This document shows, piece by piece, positions 36,403 to 44,413 of a stretch of DNA of 64,000 nucleotides. The position numbers were made by a program, and so were the translations under genes. Position 1 is the first letter of the stretch. Each line of letters begins with the position of its first letter. Under the pieces are notes generated by a model, which was not told the origin of the DNA, made no database searches, and was given only the letters and a program-made list of their open reading frames with translations. The stretch is from an uncultured Paracoccaceae bacterium (GTDB taxonomy: Bacteria > Pseudomonadota > Alphaproteobacteria > Rhodobacterales > Rhodobacteraceae): NCBI GenBank assembly GCA_947500005.1, contig CANMQJ010000012.1:1-64000 (forward strand), in the 5' to 3' direction.

Positions 36403-37203
36403 TTAGGTCATCTCCGCAAGCTCGGACCGCCCGAACCTGCGATTGTTGAGTACGGGCAGCACGGCGCGGGCGCGTACCACCTCTTCGGGATCGATATTGG
36501 CCACGATCATCGTCGGGCCGTCTCCTGCCTTGTGGGTGGTCACGCCCAGAGGATCGACGACCATGCTGGCCCCGATGTTGCGCGGTCCGCATTCGCCGAC
36601 GGCGATCACGTAACAGGTGTTCTCGAGCGCCCGTGCCGTCACGAGCGTTTCCCAGTGATGTTCCTTGCCAGGCCCCCGCACCCAGGCGGCCGGCAGGATC
36701 AGGGCCTCGGCGCCCTCCAGCGCCAGATGCCGCGCCATCTCGGGGAAGCGGATGTCGTAGCAGGTCATCAGCCCGAGCTTCATGCCTGCCACCTCGACCA
36801 GCTCCGGAATGCGGTCGCCGGGCATGACGTGCTCGGACTCGAGCACCGCGAAGGCATCGTATAGGTGCAACTTCCGGTAGGTGGTCAAGATCTCGCCGTT
36901 CCGCAGCACCACCTGCACGTTCTGGACGCGGTTTTCACCTGTAACCGGCACATGGAAGCAGAAGGTGATGGTCAGGTCGGAGCCGGCGGACGCCGCCGTC
37001 ATCTCCTGCATGAACGGTCCGTCGAGCGGCTGCGCGGCCTTCAGCACGATCTGGGGATCGGCGATGTCACGCGCCAGGATTCCTTCGGGCATGACCAGCA
37101 GGTCGCAATCTGCCGCGTTTGCGCGCCGGATCAGATCCTTGGCCGTTGCTGCGTTTGCCTGCCAGTCGTTCGCTGCTGCGAACTGGCCGAGAGCCACTTT
37201 CAT
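36403..37203 (-). CDS. Carbon-nitrogen hydrolase (nitrilase superfamily amidase)
   Basis: A 266-aa cytoplasmic amidase with the Glu-Lys-Cys triad in LLVMPEG (E43), TYRKLHLYD (K about 112) and GLMTCYDIRFPE (C about 147). It is closest in pattern to the Nit/omega-amidase branch rather than true nitrilases. It overlaps the upstream decarboxylase-like gene (ATGA at 37200-37203) and precedes the transporter genes, so it probably deaminates the imported substrate or a product of it. Confidence 0.88.
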   Translation of the reverse strand: MKVALGQFAAANDWQANAATAKDLIRRANAADCDLLVMPEGILARDIADPQIVLKAAQPLDGPFMQEMTAASAGSDLTITFCFHVPVTGENRVQNVQVVLRNGEILTTYRKLHLYDAFAVLESEHVMPGDRIPELVEVAGMKLGLMTCYDIRFPEMARHLALEGAEALILPAAWVRGPGKEHHWETLVTARALENTCYVIAVGECGPRNIGASMVVDPLGVTTHKAGDGPTMIVANIDPEEVVRARAVLPVLNNRRFGRSELAEMT

Positions 37204-38192
37204 GCGGATACTTCCCTTTTCTTTTCGATATTCGGAACGGGGCCGGTTGCGATGAAGATCTCGTCCGCCGCGATTGGCGCCGGTATCAGGCCCTGCGCGT
37301 GCGCGGCCGCGACGAAGGCCTCGATCATCGGCCGGTTCGCTTCCAGCCCGCTGGCGTCATGGTCTTCCGGCAACCAGCGCCCGACCCGCAGCAACTCGTC
37401 GAAGAGCCACGGCGACGTGTCGGCATAACGTCGCCGTTTCGCCTTCCAGATTGCACGGGACCGGTCCAGAAGATCGCTGACGGCGTCGGGCAGCCACGGC
37501 TCACGTTCCACGAGGTCGGCCCGCAGCGCCACGGCGTGAATGCCTGGGACGAAGCCCCGCGTTTCGAAATACCGGCGCTCGGCATTGGGCAGATCATCCA
37601 GAACCGGGCGGAATTCGGCATCGGGCGCGAAGAACCCCTCGGGCATGAATGGTGTGAAGACCGCATCCAGGGCGCCTTCGCGCAACATGTCCAGCATCGG
37701 CCGTTCTCCGGGGACAGCCTCGATCCAGCCCGGCTGCGCGAACGGCCCCAGGCGGTCGATGACGGGATGCTGCGCGGTCAGGCGTCCCGCGAACCAGTGC
37801 ACCTCCTCGAGCGACACCCCCGCATCGAGCAGCGCATCGCGGGTCCAGGTGTTGCCCGAGTCCTGCCAGCCGGTAACACCGATCCGCCCCCCCCTGAGAT
37901 CACCGAGATGCCGCGCCGGGTGGTCGGCACGTGTGATGATGCAACGGTGGCGAAACGCCCGCATTGGGAAGTTCGCGATACCCACGTCTCGGTCCCGGCC
38001 TGCCACGCGCTGCTGAACGAAACGGCTGAGCGAAACCTCGGCACCGTCCAAACCCTCGGTTTCGGACGGGTTGCCGGGCATGGTGCCCACGCGCTCGATC
38101 TGAAGCTCGAGTCGGTCGTCGGCGACCTCGCCCAAAAGAAGCGGCGTCAGGAAATCCCAGTCCCGGAATGCAAGGCTCAGCGACAGCGGCAT
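37200..38192 (-). CDS. 4,5-dihydroxyphthalate decarboxylase-like protein
   Basis: A 330-aa protein with a periplasmic-binding-protein-type fold but no signal peptide (MPLSLSLAFRDWDFLTPLLLGEV). The order AEVSLSRFVQQ, then NFPMRAFRHRCIITR, then GVTGWQDSGNTWTRDAL matches the Pht5-like family of 4,5-dihydroxyphthalate decarboxylases. Its substrate here need not be phthalate. ATG 38192 follows AAGGAGC. It is the first gene of the operon divergent from the MocR regulator. A cytoplasmic ligand-binding role is the alternative. Confidence 0.72.
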   Translation of the reverse strand: MPLSLSLAFRDWDFLTPLLLGEVADDRLELQIERVGTMPGNPSETEGLDGAEVSLSRFVQQRVAGRDRDVGIANFPMRAFRHRCIITRADHPARHLGDLRGGRIGVTGWQDSGNTWTRDALLDAGVSLEEVHWFAGRLTAQHPVIDRLGPFAQPGWIEAVPGERPMLDMLREGALDAVFTPFMPEGFFAPDAEFRPVLDDLPNAERRYFETRGFVPGIHAVALRADLVEREPWLPDAVSDLLDRSRAIWKAKRRRYADTSPWLFDELLRVGRWLPEDHDASGLEANRPMIEAFVAAAHAQGLIPAPIAADEIFIATGPVPNIEKKREVSA

Positions 38193-38225
38193 GAACGCTC
38201 CTTGTGGTTACGTTTCGTCAGATGG

Positions 38226-38277
38226 TTAAATGTTCAGACCTTGCCGATCAAATGTTATTACGTTACTGAACATTTAA
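38226..38277. promoter_or_regulatory. Candidate MocR operator: perfect 12-bp inverted repeat
   Basis: TTAAATGTTCAG (38226-38237) and CTGAACATTTAA (38266-38277) form a perfect inverted repeat 28 bp apart in the 100-bp divergent gap. A third AAATGTT half-site lies between them at 38250-38256. MocR regulators usually bind such arrays. The right arm ends 15 bp before the regulator ATG. Confidence 0.7.
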
Positions 38278-38292
38278 GAAGAGGAACAGGCG

Positions 38293-39615
38293 ATGCACCA
38301 AGTCGATGCGGAATGGTTGGCAAAACGACTAATGGGACGGGATTCCAAAGGCATAGCGGTGGAAACGGCGCGGCTCATCCGGACCGGCGAAATCCAGCTC
38401 GGAGCCCGCCTGCCGGCGCTGCGTGACCTCGCATTCAGGCTGGGAATCAGTCCCGCGACCCTGTCCATGGCCTGGGCCGACCTGCGAAGGCAGAAGGTCA
38501 TCTCCGGCCGAGGCCGCAACGGGACGCGCATCATCGGCGATGCGATCGGGCGCGCTCCGGCACGGACCGGTCGGATGGGTCACTATGGCCCCGATGCGCT
38601 GGACCTCAGCCGGGCGGTTCCGGATCCCGCCCTTCTGCCCCGCCTCGACGAAGCGCTGCGCAATGCCTCCGGCAGCGCATCCATCAACAGTTATGATCGC
38701 TCCCGGATCGAACCTGAGCTTGAGGGCGCGCTACGTGCCAGCTGGCCCTATACGCCTGACGCGATGCTGGCGACAAATGGGGGTTACAACGCCATCTACA
38801 CCGCCGTGCACGCGCTGGTGTTGGCGGGGGACACCGTGGCCTGCGAGGAGCCGACGGCAATCCGCCTTCTCGATATCCTCGAAGACGCAGGGGCTCATAT
38901 CGTGCCGGTTGCCTGCGATGACGAGGGACCCATCCCCGAAAGTCTTTCAGAGGCCCTAACCACGAATCCCGTGCTGTTCCTTTACCAGCCGCGCACCCAT
39001 TCGGTGACCGGCCGCCATGTCAGCGACGACAGGATCGAGGCGCTTGCCGCAACGCTCGCCCCGCGGAACACCCTGATCCTCGAGGACGACGGTCTTGGCG
39101 ATGTATCGGCATATCCGGCCAGAAGCCTTGGCACGCGCTTTCCGGACCGGGTCATCCACGTTCGTTCCTTCTCGAAATCCTATGGACCAGACTTGAGGCT
39201 TGCGGTCATGTCGGCACGGGAGGAGATCATCGAGCGCGTGCAGTCCTATCGTCTGTTTAGCGCCGGCTGGACCAGCCGCCTGCTGCAGGGCGCGGCCGCC
39301 TGGCTTCTCGGCCAGCAGGAAACCACACGGACAATCGGCAATGCACGACGGGTTTACGCGGAACGCCGCAATGCCCTCCTGGATGCGCTCGAGCGGGAGG
39401 GAATTTCCGGTTATCGCGGCGACGGCCTCTGCATCTGGCTCCCCGTGGTCGCTGAACACTATGCGCTCATCACCCTGGCCGCGCATGGAATCGCTGTACT
39501 GCCCGGAGAGAAGTGTTTTCTCGGAGGAACAGGGTTCATCCGCATCGGGACCAGCATGTTGGATCGCGATCATGAGAAGGTTGCCAAAACAATTGCTCTC
39601 GCGACGGCGCCCTAA
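38293..39615 (+). CDS. MocR/GntR-type PLP-dependent transcriptional regulator
   Basis: A 440-aa fusion of a GntR winged helix (about 10-80; LPALRDLAFRLGISPATLSMAW) with a fold-type I aminotransferase-like domain. The PLP lysine is in VRSFSKSYGPDLRLAVM near residue 295; the DDGLGD segment carries the pyridine-N aspartate. Such proteins sense PLP adducts of amines or amino acids. It is divergent from the amidase/transporter operon and likely controls it together with its own gene. Confidence 0.92.
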   Translation: MHQVDAEWLAKRLMGRDSKGIAVETARLIRTGEIQLGARLPALRDLAFRLGISPATLSMAWADLRRQKVISGRGRNGTRIIGDAIGRAPARTGRMGHYGPDALDLSRAVPDPALLPRLDEALRNASGSASINSYDRSRIEPELEGALRASWPYTPDAMLATNGGYNAIYTAVHALVLAGDTVACEEPTAIRLLDILEDAGAHIVPVACDDEGPIPESLSEALTTNPVLFLYQPRTHSVTGRHVSDDRIEALAATLAPRNTLILEDDGLGDVSAYPARSLGTRFPDRVIHVRSFSKSYGPDLRLAVMSAREEIIERVQSYRLFSAGWTSRLLQGAAAWLLGQQETTRTIGNARRVYAERRNALLDALEREGISGYRGDGLCIWLPVVAEHYALITLAAHGIAVLPGEKCFLGGTGFIRIGTSMLDRDHEKVAKTIALATAP

Positions 39616-40010
39616 CCCGGAATCGTTCCTGCGCGGCGGGATGACGGCATAGCCGCCTTGGGCGGCGAAGAACGCCGGGCACAGCGGAGACGTCCGATTC
39701 GCGGGCGCCAAGGCCGATCGGCGGTGTGCCAGGCCGGTCCGGCCGTTCTGCGTGCCTGCGGCCATTCCATCGTGATACTCTTGCCCTCGCAGGTGACATT
39801 ACGGACATTTGGAAAGCCACGCGATCCGAATATCGGGCCCCGTGTCCAAAAGACATTGCAATTGCCTCGCCGCACCTTATGTCAGAGAGGCGACGTTATT
39901 TCTTTTCGACTCTCTGTCTCCGCTAACCCGGCTCTCAGTTGATCGATCCAGACCGACAATGCCGGGCTGCCGCATATTGCGGGCAGCATTCAAGACAGGA
40001 GACCACGGAT
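39616..40010. other. Region upstream of cspA without a supported gene
   Basis: No gene is supported. Several overlapping minus-strand frames look faintly protein-like but lack starts and ribosome sites. The right half should contain the cspA promoter and leader, which in this family can be long and structured. Confidence 0.45.
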
Positions 40011-40217
40011 ATGGCCACTGGCACCGTGAAATGGTTCAACACCACCAAAGGCTTCGGCTTCATCGCGCCCGAAACGGGCGGCAAGGACGTCTTCGTCCAC
40101 ATCTCCGCCGTCGAGCGTGCGGGGCTGACGGGGCTTTCCGACGATCAGAAAGTGACCTACGACCTCGAGTCGGGCCGGGACGGCCGCGAATCCGCCGGCA
40201 ATCTCGTCCTGGCATGA
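40011..40217 (+). CDS. Cold-shock protein (CspA family)
   Basis: A 68-aa single cold-shock domain that binds single-stranded RNA and DNA as a chaperone. RNP1 KGFGFI and RNP2 VFVHIS are intact and the start MATGTVKWFNTTKG is standard. The ribosome site is AGGAG. It is followed by a small basic protein and a desaturase, suggesting a cold-response group. Confidence 0.95.
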   Translation: MATGTVKWFNTTKGFGFIAPETGGKDVFVHISAVERAGLTGLSDDQKVTYDLESGRDGRESAGNLVLA

Positions 40218-40226
40218 GCCGTGCAG

Positions 40227-40249
40227 CGGGGCGGTGTTGATCCGCCCTG
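40227..40249 (+). terminator. Weak hairpin after cspA
   Basis: A stem of about 8 bp (CGGGGCGG pairing with CCGCCCTG, one G-T pair) lies 10 bp after the cspA stop. No T tract follows, so it may stabilise the cspA mRNA rather than terminate it. Confidence 0.35.
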
Positions 40250-40388
40250 TCTCACCCCGCGGGACTAACGCGCCGTCACGGCAGGGTCGAAAAACGTCTG
40301 CGCAGCCTGGTCTTGCCTCAGGGCGGCGCCCGGGTGCCCGCGACACGCCGGCGCGACGCCGCCGTCCCGTGTCACCGAAAGGAGCACC

Positions 40389-40622
40389 ATGCTGACCAAG
40401 AACACCCTCTTCCGCCCTTCGAAGTCGGAGTCCAAGGCCGACAGCACCACCAAGATCGCCATGGAACTCATCGAGGCCGAAAACGCCGAGCGGGACGCCA
40501 AGACGGCGCGCCTGCGCGCGGCACGCGTCGCACGCGAGGCCTCTGCGGAGAAGGGCCAGGCCGCTGCCACGAAGAAGAAGACGCGGAAAAAGGCCCCCGC
40601 AGAACCTCGGTCCGAGACCTGA
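40389..40622 (+). CDS. Hypothetical small basic protein
   Basis: A 77-aa, Lys/Arg/Ala-rich protein, predicted to be largely one helix (AMELIEAENAERDAKTARLRAARVAREA) with a basic KKKTRKKA tail. AAAGGAGC precedes the ATG at good spacing, which supports it as a real gene. It lies between cspA and the desaturase. Nucleic-acid binding is plausible from charge alone; the family is not recognised. Confidence 0.65.
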   Translation: MLTKNTLFRPSKSESKADSTTKIAMELIEAENAERDAKTARLRAARVAREASAEKGQAAATKKKTRKKAPAEPRSET

Positions 40623-40632
40623 GCGAACCGCC

Positions 40633-41685
40633 TTGCTTCACGATGTGATCCCGGCCCCGGACAGGTGCGCCCTCGCGCCTTCGGCCGCCGAAGACCGGAA
40701 CGCCCGATCCTGGGTGCGTATTCTGGCGAATTATCGCGAACCGTCGCACAGGCGGAGTGTCGCGGAACTTCTCGTAACCCTCATTCCATTTTTGGGGCTC
40801 TGGGCTCTTGCCTGGTGGAGCCTTTCGCTCAACCCTCTGCTGGCGGCAGGCCTCGCGGGTCTGAACAGCTTGTTCCTTGTGCGCCTCTTCGTCATCCAGC
40901 ACGACTGCGGACACGGCGCCTTTTTCAGGAGCCGCGCGCTGAACGATTTGGTTGGCCGCGCCCTCGGTGTGCTGACGCTGACGCCCTACGAGGTCTGGCG
41001 TCGGTCCCACGCGGTCCATCACGCCTCTGCCGGCAATCTCGACAAGCGCGGAATTGGCGACGTGCTGACGCTGACCGTGGCCGAATACCGGGCTCGGACG
41101 CCCCTCGGCCGCCTCCGCTATCGGCTGTACCGGCATCCGGCATTCCTGTTCGGGCTGGTCCCGGTCTACCTGTTCCTGTTTCAGAACCGAGTGCCCGTGG
41201 GCCTGATGCGCGCCGGCTGGCGATACTGGGTCAGCGCGATCGGGACCAACCTGACACTGTTGGTGCTGCTGGGCGCGATCTTCCATTTCGGCGGATGGGA
41301 GCCGCTTGTGTGGGTCTTTCTTCCCACGACAGCCGGCGCAGCCATGATCGGGGTGTGGCTGTTCTACGTCCAGCATCAGTTCGAGGAGACCAGCTGGGAC
41401 ACCGACACCGACTGGCAATTGCAGGACGCGGCGCTTCGCGGAAGTTCGCACTATGTGCTGCCCGGGATCCTGCGCTGGTTCAGCGCGAATATCGGGGTCC
41501 ATCATGTGCACCACCTCCAGAGCCGCGTGCCGTTCTACCGCTTGCCCGAGATCCTGAAAGATCACCACCGCCTGAATGAGGTTCAGCGCTTGACCCTGGG
41601 GCGCAGTCTGAGTTGCGTGAAGCTGAAGCTCTGGGACGAGCAAAGCCGGCGTCTGATCTCCTTTGCGGAGGCGAGAACCCTCTGA
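40633..41685 (+). CDS. Membrane fatty acid desaturase
   Basis: A 350-aa integral membrane di-iron desaturase with the three histidine boxes HDCGH (near residue 95), HAVHH (near 134) and HHVHH (near 295) and four or more hydrophobic helices. It would introduce double bonds into membrane acyl chains. The start is uncertain: the TTG at 40633 has no strong ribosome site, and GTG 40645 is an alternative. It is 10 bp after the small basic protein gene, implying co-expression with cspA. Confidence 0.87.
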   Translation: MLHDVIPAPDRCALAPSAAEDRNARSWVRILANYREPSHRRSVAELLVTLIPFLGLWALAWWSLSLNPLLAAGLAGLNSLFLVRLFVIQHDCGHGAFFRSRALNDLVGRALGVLTLTPYEVWRRSHAVHHASAGNLDKRGIGDVLTLTVAEYRARTPLGRLRYRLYRHPAFLFGLVPVYLFLFQNRVPVGLMRAGWRYWVSAIGTNLTLLVLLGAIFHFGGWEPLVWVFLPTTAGAAMIGVWLFYVQHQFEETSWDTDTDWQLQDAALRGSSHYVLPGILRWFSANIGVHHVHHLQSRVPFYRLPEILKDHHRLNEVQRLTLGRSLSCVKLKLWDEQSRRLISFAEARTL

Positions 41686-42218
41686 GAACTGACGTTCAAC
41701 CCGCGCCTGCATGGTTACTTCGGAAAGGTGCGGGCACAGTAGCGGCTGCCACTCAAGCTGGCCGGGTATCGAATGACCGGCCAACTCCCGGCGCAGTTCC
41801 ATGGGCCACTGAGCCGCAGGGCTACTGCTGCACCGCTTCAGAGCTCGCGATGAGCCGCCCGTGACGGTTCGAAGCGTTTCCGCGCCGGTCAGGCGGCATC
41901 CGGGAGAGTTGGCAGAGTAAGTGGGAAGACCGTTGTGCCGTTGTCGCATGTGACTTCGAAACGGCCCCCATGCGCCGACGCGACGGACGTTGCCACGGAC
42001 AAGGCGCCGACGATCGACGTGAAGACGAGCGGAAGAAGGACCATCGCGATCAACGCAAGAAGATGTTGCCCGGCAATGTGAATCCGACGCGTTCCATTTG
42101 GGTAGCCAATTGATGCAAATCACTGCGGGCCGCGTAGAATCGGATAGGAAGAAAAACGCCCCGCTCGGGGGGCGCCATATGTCTTCCGGTCCTCCGACAG
42201 GAGGACAAGCGAGGTCCG
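41686..42218. other. Region between desaturase and CPBP protease genes
   Basis: A 530-bp stretch with no intact gene. Its central part carries a minus-strand histidine-kinase-like fragment (41889-42119), listed separately. The right end contains the leader of the CPBP gene. Confidence 0.5.
41889..42119 (-). pseudogene. Fragment resembling the C-terminus of a histidine kinase
   Basis: A 76-codon frame ending at TGA (41889-41891). The last about 45 residues read GALSVATSVASAHGGRFEV then NGTTVFPLTLP, matching the G2-box end of a sensor kinase ATPase domain. Upstream is a hydrophobic stretch (LLALIAMVLLPLVFTSIV) rather than the rest of the kinase, and the frame is closed by TGA at 42120-42122. 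It looks like a deletion fusion. Confidence 0.45.
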
Positions 42219-43037
42219 ATGCCGACACGCACCATTCCGCTTTTTCTTGCCATGACCTTCTTCATCACCTGGGGCATCGTCGGCTTTTACGTGCTGGCCC
42301 CGAAACTGGCGTCGAGCTGGTTCGGAGAAATCAGCGGTTCGCACCCGCTCTTCTTCCTCGCGACATGGGCGCCCGCCATCGCGGCACTCGTGCTGGTCCT
42401 GTCCCATTCCGGCGTCGCAGGTCTGGGGCGTTTCCTGTCGCGGCTCCTGCTCTGGCGGGCGCCGGCGGGCTGGGTGGTCTTCGTTCTGATCGGGCTGCCT
42501 CTGGTCTTCGTTTCCGGGTCCCTGATCAAGGGCGGTCCGGAGCTGGCGGAACTGCCGCCCGAAGGCGCAGGCCCAATGGTGGCGATCCTGTTCATGATGC
42601 TGTTCCTGGGCCCCGTAGAAGAGCTTGGCTGGCGCGGTGTGCTGCAGCCCCTCCTTCAGCGGGACATGGCGCCGATCTGGGCGGGTGCATTGATCGGAAC
42701 GATCTGGGGGGTCTGGCACCTGCCGGCCTTTTATCTTGCGGGCACAGTTTTCGGTGGCTGGAACTTCCTGCCGTTCTTCATGGGCAACGTGGTGCTTGCC
42801 GTGCTGGTAACGCCGCTGTTCAACCGGACGGGCGGCAGCCTACTCTGGCCGATGCTGTTCCACTGGCAACTGATCGTGCCCTTCTGGCCCGACGCGCAGC
42901 CATGGGACACCGGGATCCTCGTCGGTGTCGCGGCCCTGGCCGTCTGGTGGCACCGCGAGACGATGTTCACCCGAGAGCGCGCCGTGACGGAGGTCATTCC
43001 GACCCCGGCGCGGGCCTGGCTGAGGACGGCTGGGTGA
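42219..43037 (+). CDS. CPBP family intramembrane metalloprotease
   Basis: A 272-aa polytopic membrane protein (about seven hydrophobic segments) of the CAAX protease/bacteriocin-processing family. The motif EELGWRG near residue 132 gives the Glu-Glu...Arg active site; HLP in WGVWHLPAF and the later LFHWQ supply metal ligands. GAGG precedes ATG 42219. Its stop overlaps the following tiny ORF (GTGA at 43034-43037). Substrate unknown. Confidence 0.88.
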   Translation: MPTRTIPLFLAMTFFITWGIVGFYVLAPKLASSWFGEISGSHPLFFLATWAPAIAALVLVLSHSGVAGLGRFLSRLLLWRAPAGWVVFVLIGLPLVFVSGSLIKGGPELAELPPEGAGPMVAILFMMLFLGPVEELGWRGVLQPLLQRDMAPIWAGALIGTIWGVWHLPAFYLAGTVFGGWNFLPFFMGNVVLAVLVTPLFNRTGGSLLWPMLFHWQLIVPFWPDAQPWDTGILVGVAALAVWWHRETMFTRERAVTEVIPTPARAWLRTAG

Positions 43038-43150
43038 GCGTCATGCGGACTTTCCTTGAATCGGTCGCGACGGTCTTGTCGCTACTGGAAGCGGCCGCGA
43101 CTCTGGCGGAGGCTGCACTGGCCCGGCTCGCCGTGGCGGCCCTGCAATGA
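43034..43150 (+). CDS. Tiny 38-aa ORF coupled on both sides
   Basis: GTG 43034 overlaps the CPBP stop by 4 bases (GTGA) and the TGA at 43148-43150 overlaps the hydrolase start (ATGA). The peptide (MSVMRTFLESVATVL, then LEAAATLAEAALARLAVAAL) would form an Ala/Leu-rich amphipathic or membrane helix. The precise double coupling argues for a translated gene. Not in a recognised family. Confidence 0.55.
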   Translation: MSVMRTFLESVATVLSLLEAAATLAEAALARLAVAALQ

Positions 43151-44100
43151 TCTCCCGACGAGCGGTCCTCACCGGCCTCGGCGCCCTCGTTGTGGCCTGC
43201 GGCGCCTATGCGACCGGCGCCTACCGACGCACGATTACCGCGGCAGACGCGCGCCTCGCCCGTCGCAGCAGCCTGATAGAGACCGCCTCCGGCCCGCTGG
43301 AATACGCCGTTGCCGGAGCCGGGCCGCCGGTGATGATGATCCATGGCACCGGCGGGGGGTTTGATCAGGGCCTGCTCTTTGCCCAGGCGCTGCGCGATCG
43401 CGGTTTCCGGATCGTCGCGCCCTCGCGCTTCGGCTACCTGCGCAGCGCCTTTCCCGAAGACGCCTCGCCCGCGCACCAGGCGGATGTCCTGGTCACGCTT
43501 CTCGACCACCTGGGCATCGAGCGCCTGCCCGTCGTCGGAGGCTCGGCCGGCGCCCTGACCGCAGCCGAGTTCGCGCTGCGGCACCCGGACAGATGTTCGT
43601 ACCTCGTCCTGCTGGTGCCGGCGGCCAACCTGACCGGCCGCGACCCGGTGGAGTTCACCGCCCTTCAGCGACGGGCGGTGAACGTCGTCCTTGGGTCGGA
43701 CCTCGCGTTCTGGGCGCTCTCCTCGCTCGCGCCGGGGCAGATGATCCGGACGCTTCTGGCCACCGACTCCGCGCTCCTCTCGCGCGTGGGGCCGGAAGAA
43801 CGGCGGCGCGCGGACCTCATCCTCGACGGGCTCATGCCGATCAGCCGCAAGGCGGACGGCCTGCGGACCGACGGGTTCTGGGCCGGCACGCCATCGCCGA
43901 CCTCCTATGAGGACATTGCCGTACCGACGCTGATCCTGTCATGTGAGGACGACCTCTTCGCTACGGCGGACACGGCGCGACGCCTCGCCGAGCACATCCC
44001 GGACGCGACCCTGACGATCTGGCCCGAGGGCGGTCACATCTGGCTTGGCCATGACGCGGACGTGGCGCAAGCCATCGCAGAGTTCGTGGGGGCCGCCTGA
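43147..44100 (+). CDS. Alpha/beta hydrolase
   Basis: A 317-aa alpha/beta-fold hydrolase with an N-terminal hydrophobic anchor or signal-like segment preceded by RR (MISRRAVLTGLGALVVACGAY, possible lipobox at VACGA or TAT-type export). HGTGGG oxyanion hole near residue 65, nucleophile Ser in VGGSAGAL near 138, acid Asp in CEDDLF, and His in GGHIWLGH complete the triad. Substrate unknown; the envelope location follows from the N-terminus. Confidence 0.87.
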   Translation: MISRRAVLTGLGALVVACGAYATGAYRRTITAADARLARRSSLIETASGPLEYAVAGAGPPVMMIHGTGGGFDQGLLFAQALRDRGFRIVAPSRFGYLRSAFPEDASPAHQADVLVTLLDHLGIERLPVVGGSAGALTAAEFALRHPDRCSYLVLLVPAANLTGRDPVEFTALQRRAVNVVLGSDLAFWALSSLAPGQMIRTLLATDSALLSRVGPEERRRADLILDGLMPISRKADGLRTDGFWAGTPSPTSYEDIAVPTLILSCEDDLFATADTARRLAEHIPDATLTIWPEGGHIWLGHDADVAQAIAEFVGAA

Positions 44101-44113
44101 TGGAGAACTTGAC

Positions 44114-44413
44114 ATGACCTGGAAAAGGATCGTGCCGACCGGGCTCGGTGGCCCGGATAAGCTGGCGGTGCAGACGGTTGAATCATTGCCGCAGCCGGAA
44201 AAGCAGCGAGCTGCGACACCGCTGCTCGCCATCGCGGCGCTGCTTCTGCCCATGCTTCTGGCGCAGAGGATTATGCAGCTGAACGCCGGAACGGAGTTTG
44301 GACCTGAGGCAGCGGCCCCCTACGACCGGTTTCTCGGTTGTGTCTGCCGGAGCGACCTCGTTCCTCTGCCGGCTCGCGCGCGGAACCCGCCGCGTTGGAT
44401 TTTGGATGGGTAA
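44114..44413 (+). pseudogene. Truncated MDR oxidoreductase N-terminus fused to unrelated sequence
   Basis: A 99-codon frame with a good start (ATG 44114 behind GGAGAAC). The first 30 residues (MTWKRIVPTGLGGPDKL then VQTVESLPQPEK) match the N-terminus of quinone oxidoreductase-type MDR proteins. The rest becomes a short hydrophobic stretch and then unrelated sequence overlapping the next gene. This looks like a deletion remnant of an alcohol/quinone oxidoreductase gene. Confidence 0.45.

Noticed and set aside
40468..42228. 586-codon minus-strand ORF across the desaturase
   Set aside because: Antisense to a desaturase with three His boxes and to the small basic protein gene; typical high-GC shadow.
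42098..43033. Long plus-strand frame through the CPBP gene (350 codons)
   Set aside because: Arg/Ala/Gly-rich shadow of the CPBP protease; only its last 39 codons, beyond the CPBP stop, are kept as the tiny coupled ORF.
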